DNA of 64,000 bases from contig RSEF01000003.1 in NCBI GenBank assembly GCA_003993805.1, forward strand, positions 81,422,033-81,486,032, read 5' to 3'. This DNA comes from Himantopus leucocephalus (taxonomy: Eukaryota > Chordata > Aves > Charadriiformes > Recurvirostridae). Of the stretch, positions 51,277 through 63,831 are shown in pieces. The notes under the pieces are model-generated. The model was given only the letters and a program-made list of their open reading frames with translations. It did not search any database and was not told the origin of the DNA. The translations under genes and the position numbers were made by a program. How positions within the stretch are numbered: position 1 is the stretch's first letter; every line of letters begins with the position of its first letter.

Positions 51277-51348
51277 CTGGCCACTGTCAGAGGAAAGATT
51301 TTGGACTAGATGGACCTTTGATCTGACCCCGTACATCTGTTCTTATGG
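51277..51348 (+). mobile_element. Tail of an older, turtle-like CR1 lineage
   Basis: Reads TGGCCACTGTCAGAGG, then TTTGGACTAGATGGACC, TTTGATCTGACCCCGTAC and a final TTCTTATGG. This arrangement, ending in TTCTTATG instead of the avian ATTCTATG octamer, is what I recall of CR1 3' ends in turtles and crocodilians. That would make it a relic older than the avian CR1 expansion. Sequence upstream of 51,277 may continue the element but is too decayed to follow. Family assignment is from memory. Confidence 0.6.
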
Positions 51349-52507
51349 CAAGTGGAGCATTGCACAGGAAGTAGATGATGCAACTTCACAGATTGATGGT
51401 TAGGTCCAGACTGGAGTTAAAGATGCTCTCTTCCCCCCATAAAGCTGAAGATGTTTTGGTCTTTGGCCGCCACATAGATGTGTCTCTTTCCTTCAGGGAC
51501 GCTCCAGCTAGCTGTTCTCTGATGGAAGATAAGGACTGTTACTAATACACTCTTTGCCTCACTGAAACACATTTTTCTGCTTCGTCTAATAAAATGCTGA
51601 TTTGTAGATCTTTAGAACATTCTGTCTGGTTTATTTTTTGATTTATTTATTTACTCTTCCTGGCAGAAGGACAGAAATTGCTTATTTGTGGGATGTAGAT
51701 TTTGATTTTTACTTTGAGGTCTTCATGACTTACATTCATTAAACTCTGTTGCTAAGTGTTTCTGGATTTAAACACCTGGGGAAGGTAGAGAAAGGTATCC
51801 TTGAGATGCTCCACAGGATTCTTTGGTTACATTAGCAGATCCAGGACATTGACTCAAGCACTGGCATGCAATCACCCATATTGTTAAGTTGTTCACACGA
51901 TTCTGGGCTAGATAGCATTTTCCTAGGCAGTACCTGGGTACAGTTTGGGCTGCTGTGGGCCAGGAGCCATTCACAATTGGGCGTATGATGAGGCCACCAA
52001 AAGGGGCAGGGTTGGAATATTTAGCTGTAAGGATACATGCTGTGTTGTGACAGGCCAGTTCATCTCAGGACTGAGAATGTTTATTCCTTACAGTTCTAAT
52101 GCTGTTATTTCTGATGTATTTTTTCCACTGTCTTCAGAAAGCTCTGGATCTAGTCTTTATTGTCACATTTATCTTGCTGTGCTAAGGGATGAACCTTCCC
52201 TCTTATTAGGCTGGAGACTTCTAGACTATTTAATCCCAACAATCTGTTCTTGTAGATGACCATCTTAAATGATAACTTTTTCAAATATAACCCACATCAT
52301 AAATTCCTAAATTAGTATTTCTCCTCCATTGTTTATATTTTTCAAATATTTTTTACCCTACTATAGTGCTCATTCTTCATCTGACTTTAATGGACAAGAA
52401 TTTCCTAGAAGACAATTTCTTATAATTTCTTTGTTCTTCTCTGAACAGTCTTGCAGAAAAGGAAACGACAGAATTTCTTTTAACTTAGTGACTATTCCCT
52501 TCTATCT

Positions 52508-52937
52508 GGCATTTGTGTCACCACATCTTGAGTACCGCATCCAGTTCTGGGCTCCCCGGTACAAGAAAGACATGGACATACTGAAGCAAGTCCAGTGAAG
52601 GGGGACCAGGGTCTTTCTGCTGCCTACAGCTGCTTAATGGGATAGTATAGAGAAGGCAGGGCCAGACTCTTCTCAGAGATGCTCAGTGATTAAGTTCTAA
52701 GCAAAAAGCATCGGAAATTCCAACTACGTATTAAGGTACAGTTTTTCACCATGAGGGTGATCAAACACTGGAACAGATTGTTGAACCTCCAAACTTGGGG
52801 ATGCTCAAAACTTGAGTCAACAAGGGCCTGAGCAGCCTGATCTAAGTTGACTGTACTTTGAGTAGGGGTTTCTCTTTGGATTAGAGATCTCTAGAGGTTC
52901 TTTCCAACCTAAATCATTCTATAAGTGTATGATCATA
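52508..52937 (+). mobile_element. CR1 LINE copy, end of ORF2 plus complete 3' end
   Basis: The only plus-strand CR1 recognised with an avian-type tail. It opens with the last codons of ORF2: the frame ending at 52,598 contains [20 protein letters not shown] and stops shortly after. The 3' untranslated region follows, with CACCATGAGGGTGATCAAAC, CTGGAACAGATTG and GAGGTTCTTTCCAACC. It ends in degenerate ATTCTATG octamers at 52,916-52,937. The copy is 5'-truncated within the last part of the reverse transcriptase. It gives an internal ruler: about 400 bp separate the PHLEY motif from the tail. The 89-codon ORF starting at 52,329 joins unrelated upstream sequence to the element and is not a gene. 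Confidence 0.95.
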
Positions 52938-55900
52938 ACCAGGAGATAAATCTAATGAAAACTTATCTTCTTCTCCTTCACAGATTATTAGTACTTGAGG
53001 TTACTAAGTGCAGAAAAGGCATATATTTTGTTACTTATTTGGACTTTTTCCCCTTTATTTACATCAGATATATCTACATTTGTGTAATTCCACTCTTTTC
53101 GTGTAAAATACTCATGATTCATACTAAGAAAAGACAATTCCAATGAGTCATTATGTTTGTGTGTTCTATTCTCTGTACAGCAAAGCAAAATAAGTACTAG
53201 TTCTGAGGTGTATAGTGCTTGTTTCTAAAAGGCTTTAGACATGAATACTAATTTTTGATGCCTCAGATTCATTTAGTTTAAATTCATTTAATCTAGTTAA
53301 TTTAATTGTAAAAAAATGTTGTTGAGGCCTCAGTCAGCTGTAATTCAATTGCAGTTAACACAAGCGGTAAATACATCAACATGTCTACAAAATAAGAACA
53401 TAAGGTTTTCAAATTGGACATGCAAAACCAGACCCTTTCAAAATCTGAGTTTTTTTCTTAAAATCTGATGAGCAGAAGTGAAACCCAGTGATTGGAGTAA
53501 GTACAAAATACTATGATTTTATGTTTTTGTAATTGATTTAAATGAATACTAATATAATTGGTGTCAAGTCATTTAGACTGTTAGATGAAGACCATCCTTC
53601 CTATTCAGATATTCAGTTCTGGTAGAGATAGATACTCAAATGACAAGATTAACCATAGGAATACTGTGATGAAGAAGAGTAAAGAATGTGATTTATAATG
53701 TTAATCCACTGAGCTTGTGTGGTGTGAACTAGATGTTCTCTGCAACTTGAGCACAATCATTCTTATTTGACTATTTATGGAGTCAATAAAATGAAGGAAC
53801 TGTGTCTTCCAGCCAGCTGACCTCATGAATGTATTTTAGATCTCAGAAAGGGGGATGATGACCATAAAGTAGTGTTTTGCAGAAGAAAGAGAGGAGAAAT
53901 TTAGAATCTCATTTGGTTTTAGACTTTAAAAAAATCAGTAAGGGAGAACTCCTCTTTGGATTGTAGCTCTGAACATATTTGGTCTTTCCTCAACCTCTTT
54001 GCATTCTTCCCCTTCTCACAAATAAATATAAAAATGGAAGAAAGGAACTAACTGAAATAATTTTTTTTATTTATTTGAATATTCATAGCTGTTACGTGAC
54101 AAATAGTTCTACATGTTCTATAACGACTGGATGCAATCTGCTTTTGGTTTTGCCTAGCTCTGTGTGTGTGTGTGTGTGTGTGTTTGTGTGTGTGTGTTCA
54201 TGTGTGTGTGTTCATACACACACTTGTGGTGAGTGGCAGGGAGGACTCCAAGGAAAACACAAAAGGCTGCAATGAAACCAAATCAGAATAAGAACGCTTA
54301 CTTTGAAATGGCTTGAGCTGATGTTATGAAAATGCTAGAATGTAAATACAAACTATTTTCATGCCAACATCCTGGCCCTTGTGAAAAGTGGTGTTCATTT
54401 CCCAGACCTTTCTCTGGAGTAATCTGCAGTAATTTATAGCCACTGTGAATAGCCACATCTCCTTTGTGTGGTACACGTTTGTTTGAAATATTAATCAGTT
54501 CCATGAAAGGAATTGCATTTTTGAATGTTTCCCACCGATAGATGACAGAATATATAGTCATTACTCTTTTCTGTGGTTTTCCTAAAGGGCTGTTTTCCCC
54601 ACATTTTTACATCAAGAGGATGGAAGGCTTTTTCAACGCCTGTTACAGTAGCTCTAAAATGAGAAGTCAAAAGACCATCTGCTTGCCGGCCCTTCCTCTT
54701 GTTACCATGTTTACATCAACTTCTCTTAAAAAACATCCACTGTTCCCTTAGTAGAAGTATTCTTCACTTCTGGAGAGGGAGTTAACTAAGGAGAGAGACA
54801 GGATATTGTTTAATGAAGCCATACATTTTAATGGAATTATATATGTCAAAATTTGTTAAGCCAATGCCACTGTGTATTGCATAGAGGACATCAGCTGTTA
54901 AGAAAGCTGCAGTCATGACGAACGACTGGGATAGTTACTTTTCACCCTAAACAGTGACCATAGATCAAGCAAACTGCACTTCAATGCTAATTGTTTTTTT
55001 CTAGCACTGAACTATCAAACTTGTGTTGAAGAAGTGTCAAAGTCCAGTATGTTCTGACTAAGTTCTTTTAGATATTCTACATGTGTAATGTTGAAAGTTT
55101 AATACCAGTTTTACTTATCTGACAATTTATGACATTACATGGCATTTTGGTTTAGCAGAGTGATACAGCAATGTACTAAAATCCATACACTAAACAAAGA
55201 GAGATCAAAAATAATTTCATGGAATGATCCCAGAGATAGTGTCAATATTTGTTAGTGTTTTTCCAAGAGGAGTTCACCTTTCCTGGAAGCCAGGAAAACA
55301 GTGATCTCTATAGTGGGTATTGTTATCAAGCTTCATTGAAAATAATCTGCATATTATTATGTGTGATTAAATTAACTGCTATATAAATGAGATGGAATCA
55401 TTTAAGTCATATTTTGATGATATTAATTAGAGCTATTATATGTATGCTGTAGGCTGGATTAATTTTTCTTGATTTTGCCCAGTTCTATATAGTCAACTAT
55501 ATTAATGTCTCAAAGAATGTCTCTCTTTTAGAATATATGTTTAATACTGCTTGGAAACCTACCCATCACTGCATGCATTCACATCAATGGCAGCATCACT
55601 CAGAAAGAGCGAGGTTCGGAATATGTGTTTCCAACAATAAACCCTAGAATTATGTATGAGAGAACATCTAGAGCTTTGGTGGACAAACAGAAAAGAAAAA
55701 AAGATTTTTTTTTTGCAGTGCTAGCCAGATTCTGTTAAAACATCAGAAAGTACACAACAATGATTTGCATTCCTGATATGTAATGAATGGGCAACTACCA
55801 TGTGTAAGTATTTGGTGCTTTATCACTGTCAGGATTCTTGCACTAACTGGCATACATTCATTGCAATCGATGTGGAAAAGGTTTAGTAAAAAATGTATAT

Positions 55901-58575
55901 TATTGTGGTCTCAGAGGTTACAGTCCTGAGTGCAGTGACATTTCATTTTACACAGTCAATATTAAGGAAAGTGTATGTCACTTAGAGCAACACAGAAAAT
56001 TGCTGTAAAAAGGACCCCCCAAGACTGCTTGTGATGCACACAGCCTGGACAAAAGTTCTGTTGTCTTAAATTTTTCCAAAATTCAAATGATCTGTTCTTG
56101 GCCATTTCTCTGCTTTGAAGTTATTCTTGAAAAAGCCCAAATTCCTTTCCTTGGCTGAAGTGTCTCTGAGAGGCTTCCCCCATTTGACTCCCTGGTGCCA
56201 CATTCCAGAATTGCCGATCACTTAACACATATGGACCCCAGAATATTAGCTTTGGCAAGATCCCCAGGCTCTTTGCAAAATAAGAATTCACACTTTCCAA
56301 GCCAAGTGTAAGTGGAAGGTTCCCACAACGTTGGTGAATCCAGAAAGATTCTTGTAGGCCATTCACATCCAGACAACTGAAGAGCTTAAAGCTGTTGACT
56401 GGCAATACCACTTATGGTCCATTCTTGTGGTAAGAAGCAAGTTATTAATTTTTCCTTTTGAAGGCATACTGCTTGAAGGTGCCAGAAAATTAGGACTTTT
56501 CTTAGCCAGTGTTAATAACATGCAGTTTAAGCTGGAGAATTTCAATCTATTCAATTTCATTTTATTTTGCATGTAAGAAAACCTACTCCTTAGCAACAAC
56601 TTAAGTATGGTAAAAATAAAGGTTCTGTGGATTTTTTTGTCTGTGACTTCCCTACCTGCTTATCCAGTAAAAACATGCATTCATCAGTCCATCTCAATGC
56701 TTGGAGCTGGAATCGGTGGGAAGAAAATCACAAGTAGAGGAAAATTATACTCCCATATTGACTTTGAGTTGGCTTTAGCAAACCAACCTTTTTCAGCTAT
56801 GTTGGTATCTTGCCTACTAACCCCTGACTCAGAGGCAAATATCAGAAGTACTTCTGTGACTTGGTTTTACAACTTAGCAAACACACCGTGCATGATCAAA
56901 AAACTCAATAATTCATTCATGTTCATCCAAGAAAGCAAAATTGCATTTAGATTCTCTGACCTGAGAGTTACAACTGCTGAGGAAGAGAGGAGTTTCTTCC
57001 TGGGCTTTTGCAGACACGTGGCACACCCTTGTGCACCGTTCCTCTGAGTGAGGGTGATTTTATCTCCAGGATGTTCATACTGGGGTTCATTCAGGGGAGA
57101 TGAAAGCTGTTCAGTGGTTTCTCCTTTACTGGTGGTAAAAAGATTCCTGCATGGCTTTTTAATAGGCTGCTAGGGTTTATGTACGCATTCCATCTCACAG
57201 ATTCTGTTTATATTTATAATACATACATATATCCATATAGCTGTCTGTAAGTTCAGAAACCCCTTCTCTTGATGCTGACACCAGACCAGGGTATGGCCTG
57301 GTACTGTATCAGACAGGGATCCAGGACCTGATTTACTTTGGTACTGAAATAGACTGAATCCCCATCAGTTTTCCTAAATATATTCTTCCTTTTCATAAGG
57401 AATGGTATGCTGATTATCAACAGTGTATCACATTAAAAATAGGAAACTATGTGAAAAGTTTACCACTAAATTTTACTTTTTCTTCAGCTCGTTTTCCACA
57501 GGCCAGGCAGTAAGAACTAATCAAAAAATGCAGCTGAAAATAATGCCTTTGGGGTGGTTTTGGAACTGAAGTAGGCATAGGAGCAGGAGAGGTAAAATAT
57601 TCCTCCTCGAATAGAAAGATTCTTGCAGGATTTATTTTTAGTTAAAATGTGTCTGAGTACATACCTAGCTCTTTATAACTCCATCTATAGTTCAAGTACA
57701 ACATATCTTTTATTATAATGACATTTTACAACTGTAGTTAAAAAGTGCCAGTGCAGATTTATTCCAGCTTCTTTTAATCTGACTGACTCAAGGATCGATA
57801 ACAGTCTACAAATGGCAACGTACACCTGCATGTGGGCTGTGTGACTCTGCTGCTTTTCACTATTCTCTTAATTAGATGGATGAGAAAAATTAGCTTTAAG
57901 ATTAAAATGTAGTCAAGTGCTTTTCCTTAATCAGGACCACGTGCATAATGAGATCGACAACAAACATCAAGAAACCACAAACAGCTAAGAGGATTGCTGA
58001 TGTTATTGGAAAGCATTAAACCATCATTAGTAGCTATGTATTTATATATAGAAGTAGGAAACAGATTAAAAGACTCATAACAGATTCTACAGCATTGTTC
58101 CGATTTCTGTATAAACAGCACTGCTGAAGGGTTCTTTCCTGCGTGTGAATGCGTTTGTTATCTCTTAGCCAAACAGTTTGCAAAAATATGACGTGATAGA
58201 ACTCGCTGAATCCCTACAGAGGAACAAGAGCTTATCTGAAAATGATGTTCTGCTGGAAAAAACCCAGCACGCATGGGTCACTTGCAAATTATAACCTAAG
58301 GCCATTACCATCTCATAGCCCTTCAGTTGCCTGTGTGAAATGCATTGATGGTCTCAGTCCAACTCCTAGCAGACAGGTGTCTGTATCACTGGAATCACCA
58401 GGTGGAGATGACTGCATTTTTTCCCATTAAAAAGGTGATTATAGCTAACACAGTGTAAAACGTTAATATAAAGTACTTATAGTTCCCACAGCAGATGTTA
58501 CAGAAACTTGGAATCCTGCTCACTGGAGAAAATTGTGCCCAGATGCTTGTACTTAAACTTTATGGCCCGAACTCT
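52938..58575. other. Sequence without a supported gene
   Basis: AT-rich. The most notable ORF is 146 codons at 56,607-57,047 on the plus strand, beginning with a hydrophobic stretch (VLWIFLSVTSLPAYP). It has no recognised family or splice context. Minus-strand ORFs of 96 and 78 codons lie at 56,411-56,121 and 56,599-56,363. No CR1 seen. Confidence 0.45.
54161..54224. repeat. (TG)n microsatellite with a switch to (CA)n
   Basis: Interrupted TG repeats (breaks TTTG and TTCA) that end with TGTGTGTG, a short GTTCAT-like loop and ACACACAC. The last part can fold back on itself as a hairpin of about eight base pairs. Alternating purine-pyrimidine sequence of this kind can also adopt left-handed DNA. 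Confidence 0.9.
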
Positions 58576-58639
58576 GCCCTGAGATGTACACATAACTCCC
58601 AGAGATTTCACGGGGAGCAATGCTCATGTATATCAGGGC
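58576..58639. repeat. 64-bp foldback, old palindromic repeat
   Basis: GCCCTGAGATGTACA at the left edge is mirrored by TGTATATCAGGGC at the right edge, with ACTCCC and GGGGAG as inner partners, forming an imperfect inverted repeat. The central words (AACTCCCAGAGATTTCACGG) resemble the 'actcccattgacttcaatggg' element that I recall as widespread in amniote genomes. It could be a decayed MITE or a fragment of a longer ancient repeat. Confidence 0.5.
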
Positions 58640-58841
58640 CGCATCTAACTCCTTTCATGGAGTCCACATCGATGTTCAGGCATATCGTGGGACATGCGGT
58701 CAAAAACCAGCATGCATGGCTGAGGATGATGAGGATGGTAATACTACAGTAGCTCGTAGGAGCCCCACCCAGCATCAGGGCCAAAAGGTACCAAGCATTG
58801 CTCGAACACAAATCAAAAGCCAGACGTATAGATAAGCAGAC

Positions 58842-58866
58842 AAAAAGGAAGGAAGAAAGAAAAGGT
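58842..58866. repeat. GGAA/GAAA-rich purine tract
   Basis: A short run of purines made mostly of GGAA and GAAA units, directly beside the MIR-like fragment. Confidence 0.8.
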
Positions 58867-58867
58867 T

Positions 58868-58945
58868 GGAAACAGGCCCAGAGAGTGAAATGAATTGCAC
58901 AAGATCACAGAGTAGTTCAATGGCAAAACATTGATTGATAGTACC
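58868..58945 (-). mobile_element. MIR-like (CORE-type) SINE relic
   Basis: GGAAACAGGCCCAGAGAG, then GAATTGCACAAGATCACAGA and TTCAATGGCAAAACATTGAT match in order the reverse complement of the tRNA-derived MIR class: GAAACTGAGGCACAGAGAG, CTTGCCCAAGGTCACACAG, then AGTGGCAGAGC. The element therefore runs on the minus strand and only its central part is left. MIR-like SINEs predate the split of mammals and reptiles, so heavy decay is expected in a bird. The match is from memory of the consensus and not from an alignment. Confidence 0.55.
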
Positions 58946-59905
58946 ATCCAATTTAGATCACTGAGAAGGATATTCATTTTTGTAGCTATTCACATATCCT
59001 TGACGGTGACGATGGAGCACACTTGGAGCAATCACTTGTTCCATGCTTTTGTAATGTGGTGCACTCTTTCTAGAAAACAATCAGGAATGTGTTACCCAAT
59101 GAGAATTTAATCAAAATCACTATGGTTTTGATCAGTCCTTTAAGAGGAAGGCCGCTCTAGAACACAGTAGCTATCCTCACCCTATCAACTTATGGAGAGA
59201 AGCACTTTGGAGAGACAGGGAAATGCAAACGTGGAGCAAGAAATAAGGCCTAAGGCACCCCTGGGAGATGAAACAGAGCAAGGCAGAGGATTAGAGGTGC
59301 AGGTGTTTAGATCTAGGCACATAGCCTGTCATTCTGCAGACAGTTCCCGTCTTTGCATCATGTATCCTGCTAACCCGTCCTTCCGAGAAGATGAGGAGCA
59401 AGCTAGTATTTAATGAGGGGACTATTGTGTTGTGAACAGCATAACAGTGGAAATGTAGGTACAAATTCTGCTCGTGTAAAAGAGAGGCTGCTGGGAGTGT
59501 CCCATGGGACCTCAGGCATGGTGTGGCACTGCCTGAGTTTCACAGCTTGTGTGTGATGGTGTTGGTGCCACCAAAACTTGTTTGCTTAAACTTTATTCTG
59601 CATGTTAACATTCTCTCTGCTAGGAGGGCAGCCTGTTTGCTTTGCTCAGGTTGCTGCACTCTGTCTCAGGTAAAACCTTCCTGAGGGAGAACATGTAAGG
59701 CTGCTCTGGAGGTCAGCTGGGGTGCTTGCTGGGGAGATGTTCTGCTATATAAGATGGAGCAGGCAAGCCTATACATTTAGGGTACAGTGGTGACTACAAA
59801 GAGGACCAGGGAAGAAATTCACAGGCAAGTTTAAGAAAGGAGCCTTTCCCAAAGAAATAGGTAGGATTTATTCAAACCAGGAAAATGCTGAACAGTTAGA
59901 AAGCA

Positions 59906-60280
59906 ATATCATAGCATCATGGAATCACAAAATCATAGAATAGCAGGTTGGAAGGGACCTCAAGGATCATCTGGTCCAACCTTTCTTGGCAAAAGCACAG
60001 TCTAGACAAGGTGGCGCAGCACCCTGTCCAGCTGAATCTTAAAAGTGTCCAGTGATGGGGAATCCACCACTTCCCTGGGGAGATTATTCCAATGGCTGAT
60101 TGTTTCATTGGGAAAAATGTTCCTCTTGTGTCCAATCGGAATCTCCCCAGGAGTAACTTGTACCCATTACCTCTCGTCTTTTCCATGTGACTCCTTGTAA
60201 AAAGGGAGTCTCCATCTTCTTTGTAGCCACAATTTAAATAATGGAACATGGTGCTGAGCATTCTTAGGTCTTCCCTAGGC
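59906..60280 (-). mobile_element. CR1 LINE fragment, about 375 bp of 3' end
   Basis: Minus orientation. At least four degenerate tail octamers at 59,906-59,942 are followed by GGTTGGAAGGGACCTCAAGG and ATCTGGTCCAACC. The body includes GGGGAATCCACCACTTCCC, TTACCTCTCGTCTTTTCCAT and GTAGCCACAATTTAAATA, ending near 60,280. The CTCAAGGATCATCTGGTCCA form differs from the copies at 1,050 and 48,444, so a different subfamily is likely. It is 5'-truncated and non-coding; the 114-codon ORF across it (60,261-59,917) is chance. Confidence 0.95.
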
Positions 60281-61403
60281 CTTAGATGGGAGAAAAGAAC
60301 TTGCCACGTTAGGATACAATGGGTTTAGGGTAAAATTTATTTTGAACTTTTTTGTTATCTAGCATCTTTTCCCAGTTTAAGGTTTTGTGTTCTGATAAAG
60401 CTCATCTTCAGAGACTGGGAGACTTCAGATAGTTTTGCTTTCAAGAAAGGTGTGGTAGTTTGCCATGGAGATAATAGCTGACTGAGTGTTCCTGCTCAAT
60501 CGCGACTGATGGTAACAAGTTCTACTTGTGTATTGGCAGGTCCCAGAAGTTCTAGTTATGGTTTAAGACATCCCTGTATGCACTGACCCAACCAATACAG
60601 GTCCATTTGAGATCATATACTGTGCCTGTCATCACTGCATCTGAATGCTTATATGTAATAGCTTGATCTTTGAGGGTGTTAATGAGAACATTAATTTTAA
60701 CCACTATGTGAACTGCTACATAACCATTATGGTAAATGCATCCTGGTTTATTATTTGGTTATATAAACATTAAAGCATCAGAAAAGCCCAAATGAAAACA
60801 GCGTTCAAAGAGAAGATTAAGACATACTATTCTTTTCTCCATTTTCCTAAGATTGGAGATGTTATATGGTGTGCCATAAATTTTCTTAACACACTGCTTG
60901 ATTAATCTGTCATCATAATCAGTAGATAATGTCCTGAGGGCTGTTATAAATCAAGCTCTTAACAAAGGCAGAGGCTAGATATATTTTTTTAATGGTCATT
61001 TATAATGATTCATAGAAAAGGGGATTTCTCAATTTAATGGTTAGGGTGGGATTCTTTTCAGTTAACTTCAGCTGTCTAAATGCTGAGTGTCTGACATATA
61101 CAGCTACATGCTCCGTGTAGGGAAATAGACACATCAGAAGGTTGTTTAATTCCATCCTGAAATGAGTGGAATGAACCCTCCCTGGAGATACCTTCGTCTT
61201 TTTCTGATGATTATTGAGTGATCCCAAGACAGCACATTTAAATGAATCTACTCATTTTCACCTGGCCCCTCCCTAAGAAGATTATGCTGCAAATATATGT
61301 TTAACATGGGTACATTTGCCTCTGAGCAAACTAACATCTATAAAAAAATGATCCATTAAATAAACATTTTATTTCAAAATCACAGTGGGCTAAAAGCATG
61401 TCC
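60281..61403. other. Sequence between two CR1 copies, nothing recognised
   Basis: AT-rich sequence with one 75-codon ORF and no repeat family recognised. The flanking CR1 copies are both minus-strand and both have their own 3' tails, so they are separate insertions and not one split copy. Confidence 0.5.
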
Positions 61404-61710
61404 GATATAGAATCATTGAATAGTTTGAGTTGGTTGGGACCTTTAAAGGTCATCTAGTCCAACCCCCCTTGCAATGAGCAAGGACAGCTTCAACTAGATC
61501 AGGTGGCTCAGAGCCCCGTCCATCCTGACCTTGAATGTTTCCAGGGATGGGGAATCTACCACCTCTCTGGACAACCTGTGCCGGTGTTTCACCCCCCTCA
61601 TGGTAAAAAGTTTCTTTCTTATACCTAGTCTGAATCTTCCCTCTTTAAGTTTAAAACCATTACCTCTTGTCCTATCGCTACTAAAGTCCTACTAAAAAGA
61701 CCTGTATGTG
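61404..61710 (-). mobile_element. CR1 LINE fragment, about 300 bp of 3' end
   Basis: Minus orientation. Tail ATAGAATCATTGAATAG is followed by GAGTTGGTTGGGACC, AAAGGTCATCTAGTCCAACC, and later CCAGGGATGGGGAATCTACC, CACCTCTCTGGACAACCTGT and TTACCTCTTGTCCTATCGCT. All of these are typical of avian CR1 3' regions. The 5' truncation lies near 61,710. No coding capacity. Confidence 0.95.
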
Positions 61711-61878
61711 GTTTCTCTGCTCAGCAGTTGTGGTCCTCAATTCCCCTTCTTGGATCTGCAAAATGAAAAGATTTCTGTTTTGGGGGGACCAGTACTGGTT
61801 ATACTGCCAAGACTAAAGAGGGGTTGAAAAGTATTTTGACAATTAGGCACTGAAGAGGATGTGATAGATTTTTGGAGA

Positions 61879-61922
61879 TTTTATTATTCATTATTATCAT
61901 TACTCATTATTATTTATTATTC
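61879..61922. repeat. (ATT)n-like imperfect microsatellite
   Basis: ATT and CATT units with interruptions over about 44 bp. Confidence 0.85.
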
Positions 61923-61954
61923 AGGAAAGAAGAACTGATGATCAGGCAACAAAA

Positions 61955-61988
61955 TTAGGTAGGTAGGTAGATAGGTAGATAGATAGAA
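61955..61988. repeat. (GGTA)n/(GATA)n compound microsatellite
   Basis: GGTA units pass into GATA units, a single-base variant, over about 34 bp. A typical polymorphic tetranucleotide locus. Confidence 0.9.
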
Positions 61989-63750
61989 GAAATCAGGCGT
62001 GTGAAATTGAAAGCATCAGGATCAGGCAGCATTCTGCATAGCTTCAGGAAAAGGAGTCGTGCTGATGTTCTGAGCACAAGCAGGAAGAGAGTCGAGAAAG
62101 TGGGAGAAAGAGACATCGGTGAAGCTTCTCCCTGGTTGTCATGTCTCGGTATAGGCAATGTGGAAAATGCCCTGCTCTTGCATGGGATGGAGAGTTGAGT
62201 ATCTTGTCTTGTCCAGCCTACTTCCAATCTTTGCAAGGCTCTTGCATTTTAATGAATCATTAGATTACTTTTGGTGGAGAAAGAAGGATGTACTTCGGAC
62301 ATGCATCACTGCAAAAGGAGAACTTGAGAAGTTCTTGGGAACTTCACAGTCAACCCAGTTAAGAGGCACTGATCGGACAGAAGAAGGTAAGGAAGGAAAA
62401 CTAGAAATGCTGACACCCCTGCCTCCAGATCTGAACTGAGAACAATGCAAAATTCTGCATCAGAAACACTAAGATCAGAGTTTTACTTAAAATCTGAAAC
62501 ACAAAAACTGGTAAGAAAATGAGGATTGGTACAATACAGCTAAGATATGAATTCATACGTGTATGAAGTGTATAAAATACATGATCAGATCAATAAAAAA
62601 GGAGAGTGAACACAAATTAAGAAAGACATTAAGTATTTAAATGTGAAAATCATGTTTTACTTTGAAAATTCTTAGCAGATGGCCAACCTGTTAAGAAAGA
62701 AATCCTGCCCACCCAATCTAAAGTTAGAGGCTGTGAATAGGATTATGTTGCCTAAACGTGGGCACCCAGGGACATTTGAGATCCTCAAAGTATCTAAAAT
62801 ATCTGAGTGGAGCTGGGACATAGGTCTCTGGACTTCAGGAAACTCTGCTCCCTTCCACAGAGTCAGGTGGGGGCCAGGTAGAACACAACTCCGTGCCTAA
62901 AATGACACTGAATCCTTCTGTTTAGACAATGCAACCTCTTCCTGGGTTTCAAAACAGATGTTGGGTGACTGCTACGGTACCCTTATGTATGGCTGTAGAA
63001 ACAATGCCAAAATAAACAGTGGCAATGAGCCCAACCCTTGTCTTACAAGTTCATCAAAGATAAAAACTTTTATTCCACTACATATAGGAAAATCAGATAC
63101 CACTAATGCTAAATTACCTCTAACTGTATGACTGATGCATTTATTTCTAATTTCTAATATGAAATTATTCTATCTGACACCACAGAGTGTATAAGTTTTG
63201 ATCGAGTTTGATCAGATTGTCTTTTTGATCTCTGCCCATGGAAATCACCTGCTTATTTTAAGTTCCGAATCTCTGCCTCTTCAATATTTTCTGGCCATCT
63301 TTAGCATTAACATGATTATAATTCATTAATGGAGAGGTCTGTAATGTGCATTTATATTCTGCTATGCTGCTATTCATATTGTGGGCTTAATTTATTTCTA
63401 AATTATTGTCAGTATTGGTCGCAACACTCAAATCAAATAAGCAGCACTGATCTTCAGTGCTCAGGGAAGGATGAAGAATTTCTTTGGGGGGATTTGAGGA
63501 GGTTGGGAAATGCTGGCTGGCGGCTGCATGCTGCCAGTACTGAATGTCCTGAGAATTTCAAAAGATCGTACATGTTGATTGCCTAAGTCAGAAAGCGTTG
63601 CATACAGCACAGGACAACTCTGCGTTAGGCATCAAGTTAGTAGAAGAATTTCCCAGTACTTGTGGTTCAGCTCAAGTGTTTGCGACTCGATTATAATTGC
63701 TTTGTATAAACATAATAAAAACCCAACCATCTGTGCAAGGCTGTACAATA

Positions 63751-63831
63751 CACATACAGACACACACCCGCACGCACTCCTAAATACACACACACACATA
63801 CACAGACACACACACACACACAGACACGCAT
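63751..63831. repeat. (CA)n compound microsatellite
   Basis: About 80 bp of CA repeats with ACAG, ACGC and TAAATA interruptions. ORFs on both strands across it (63,579-63,866, 63,880-63,632 and 63,936-63,691) are artefacts of the repeat. Confidence 0.93.

Noticed and set aside
59917..60261. 114-codon minus-strand ORF
   Set aside because: Lies entirely within the CR1 3' untranslated region.
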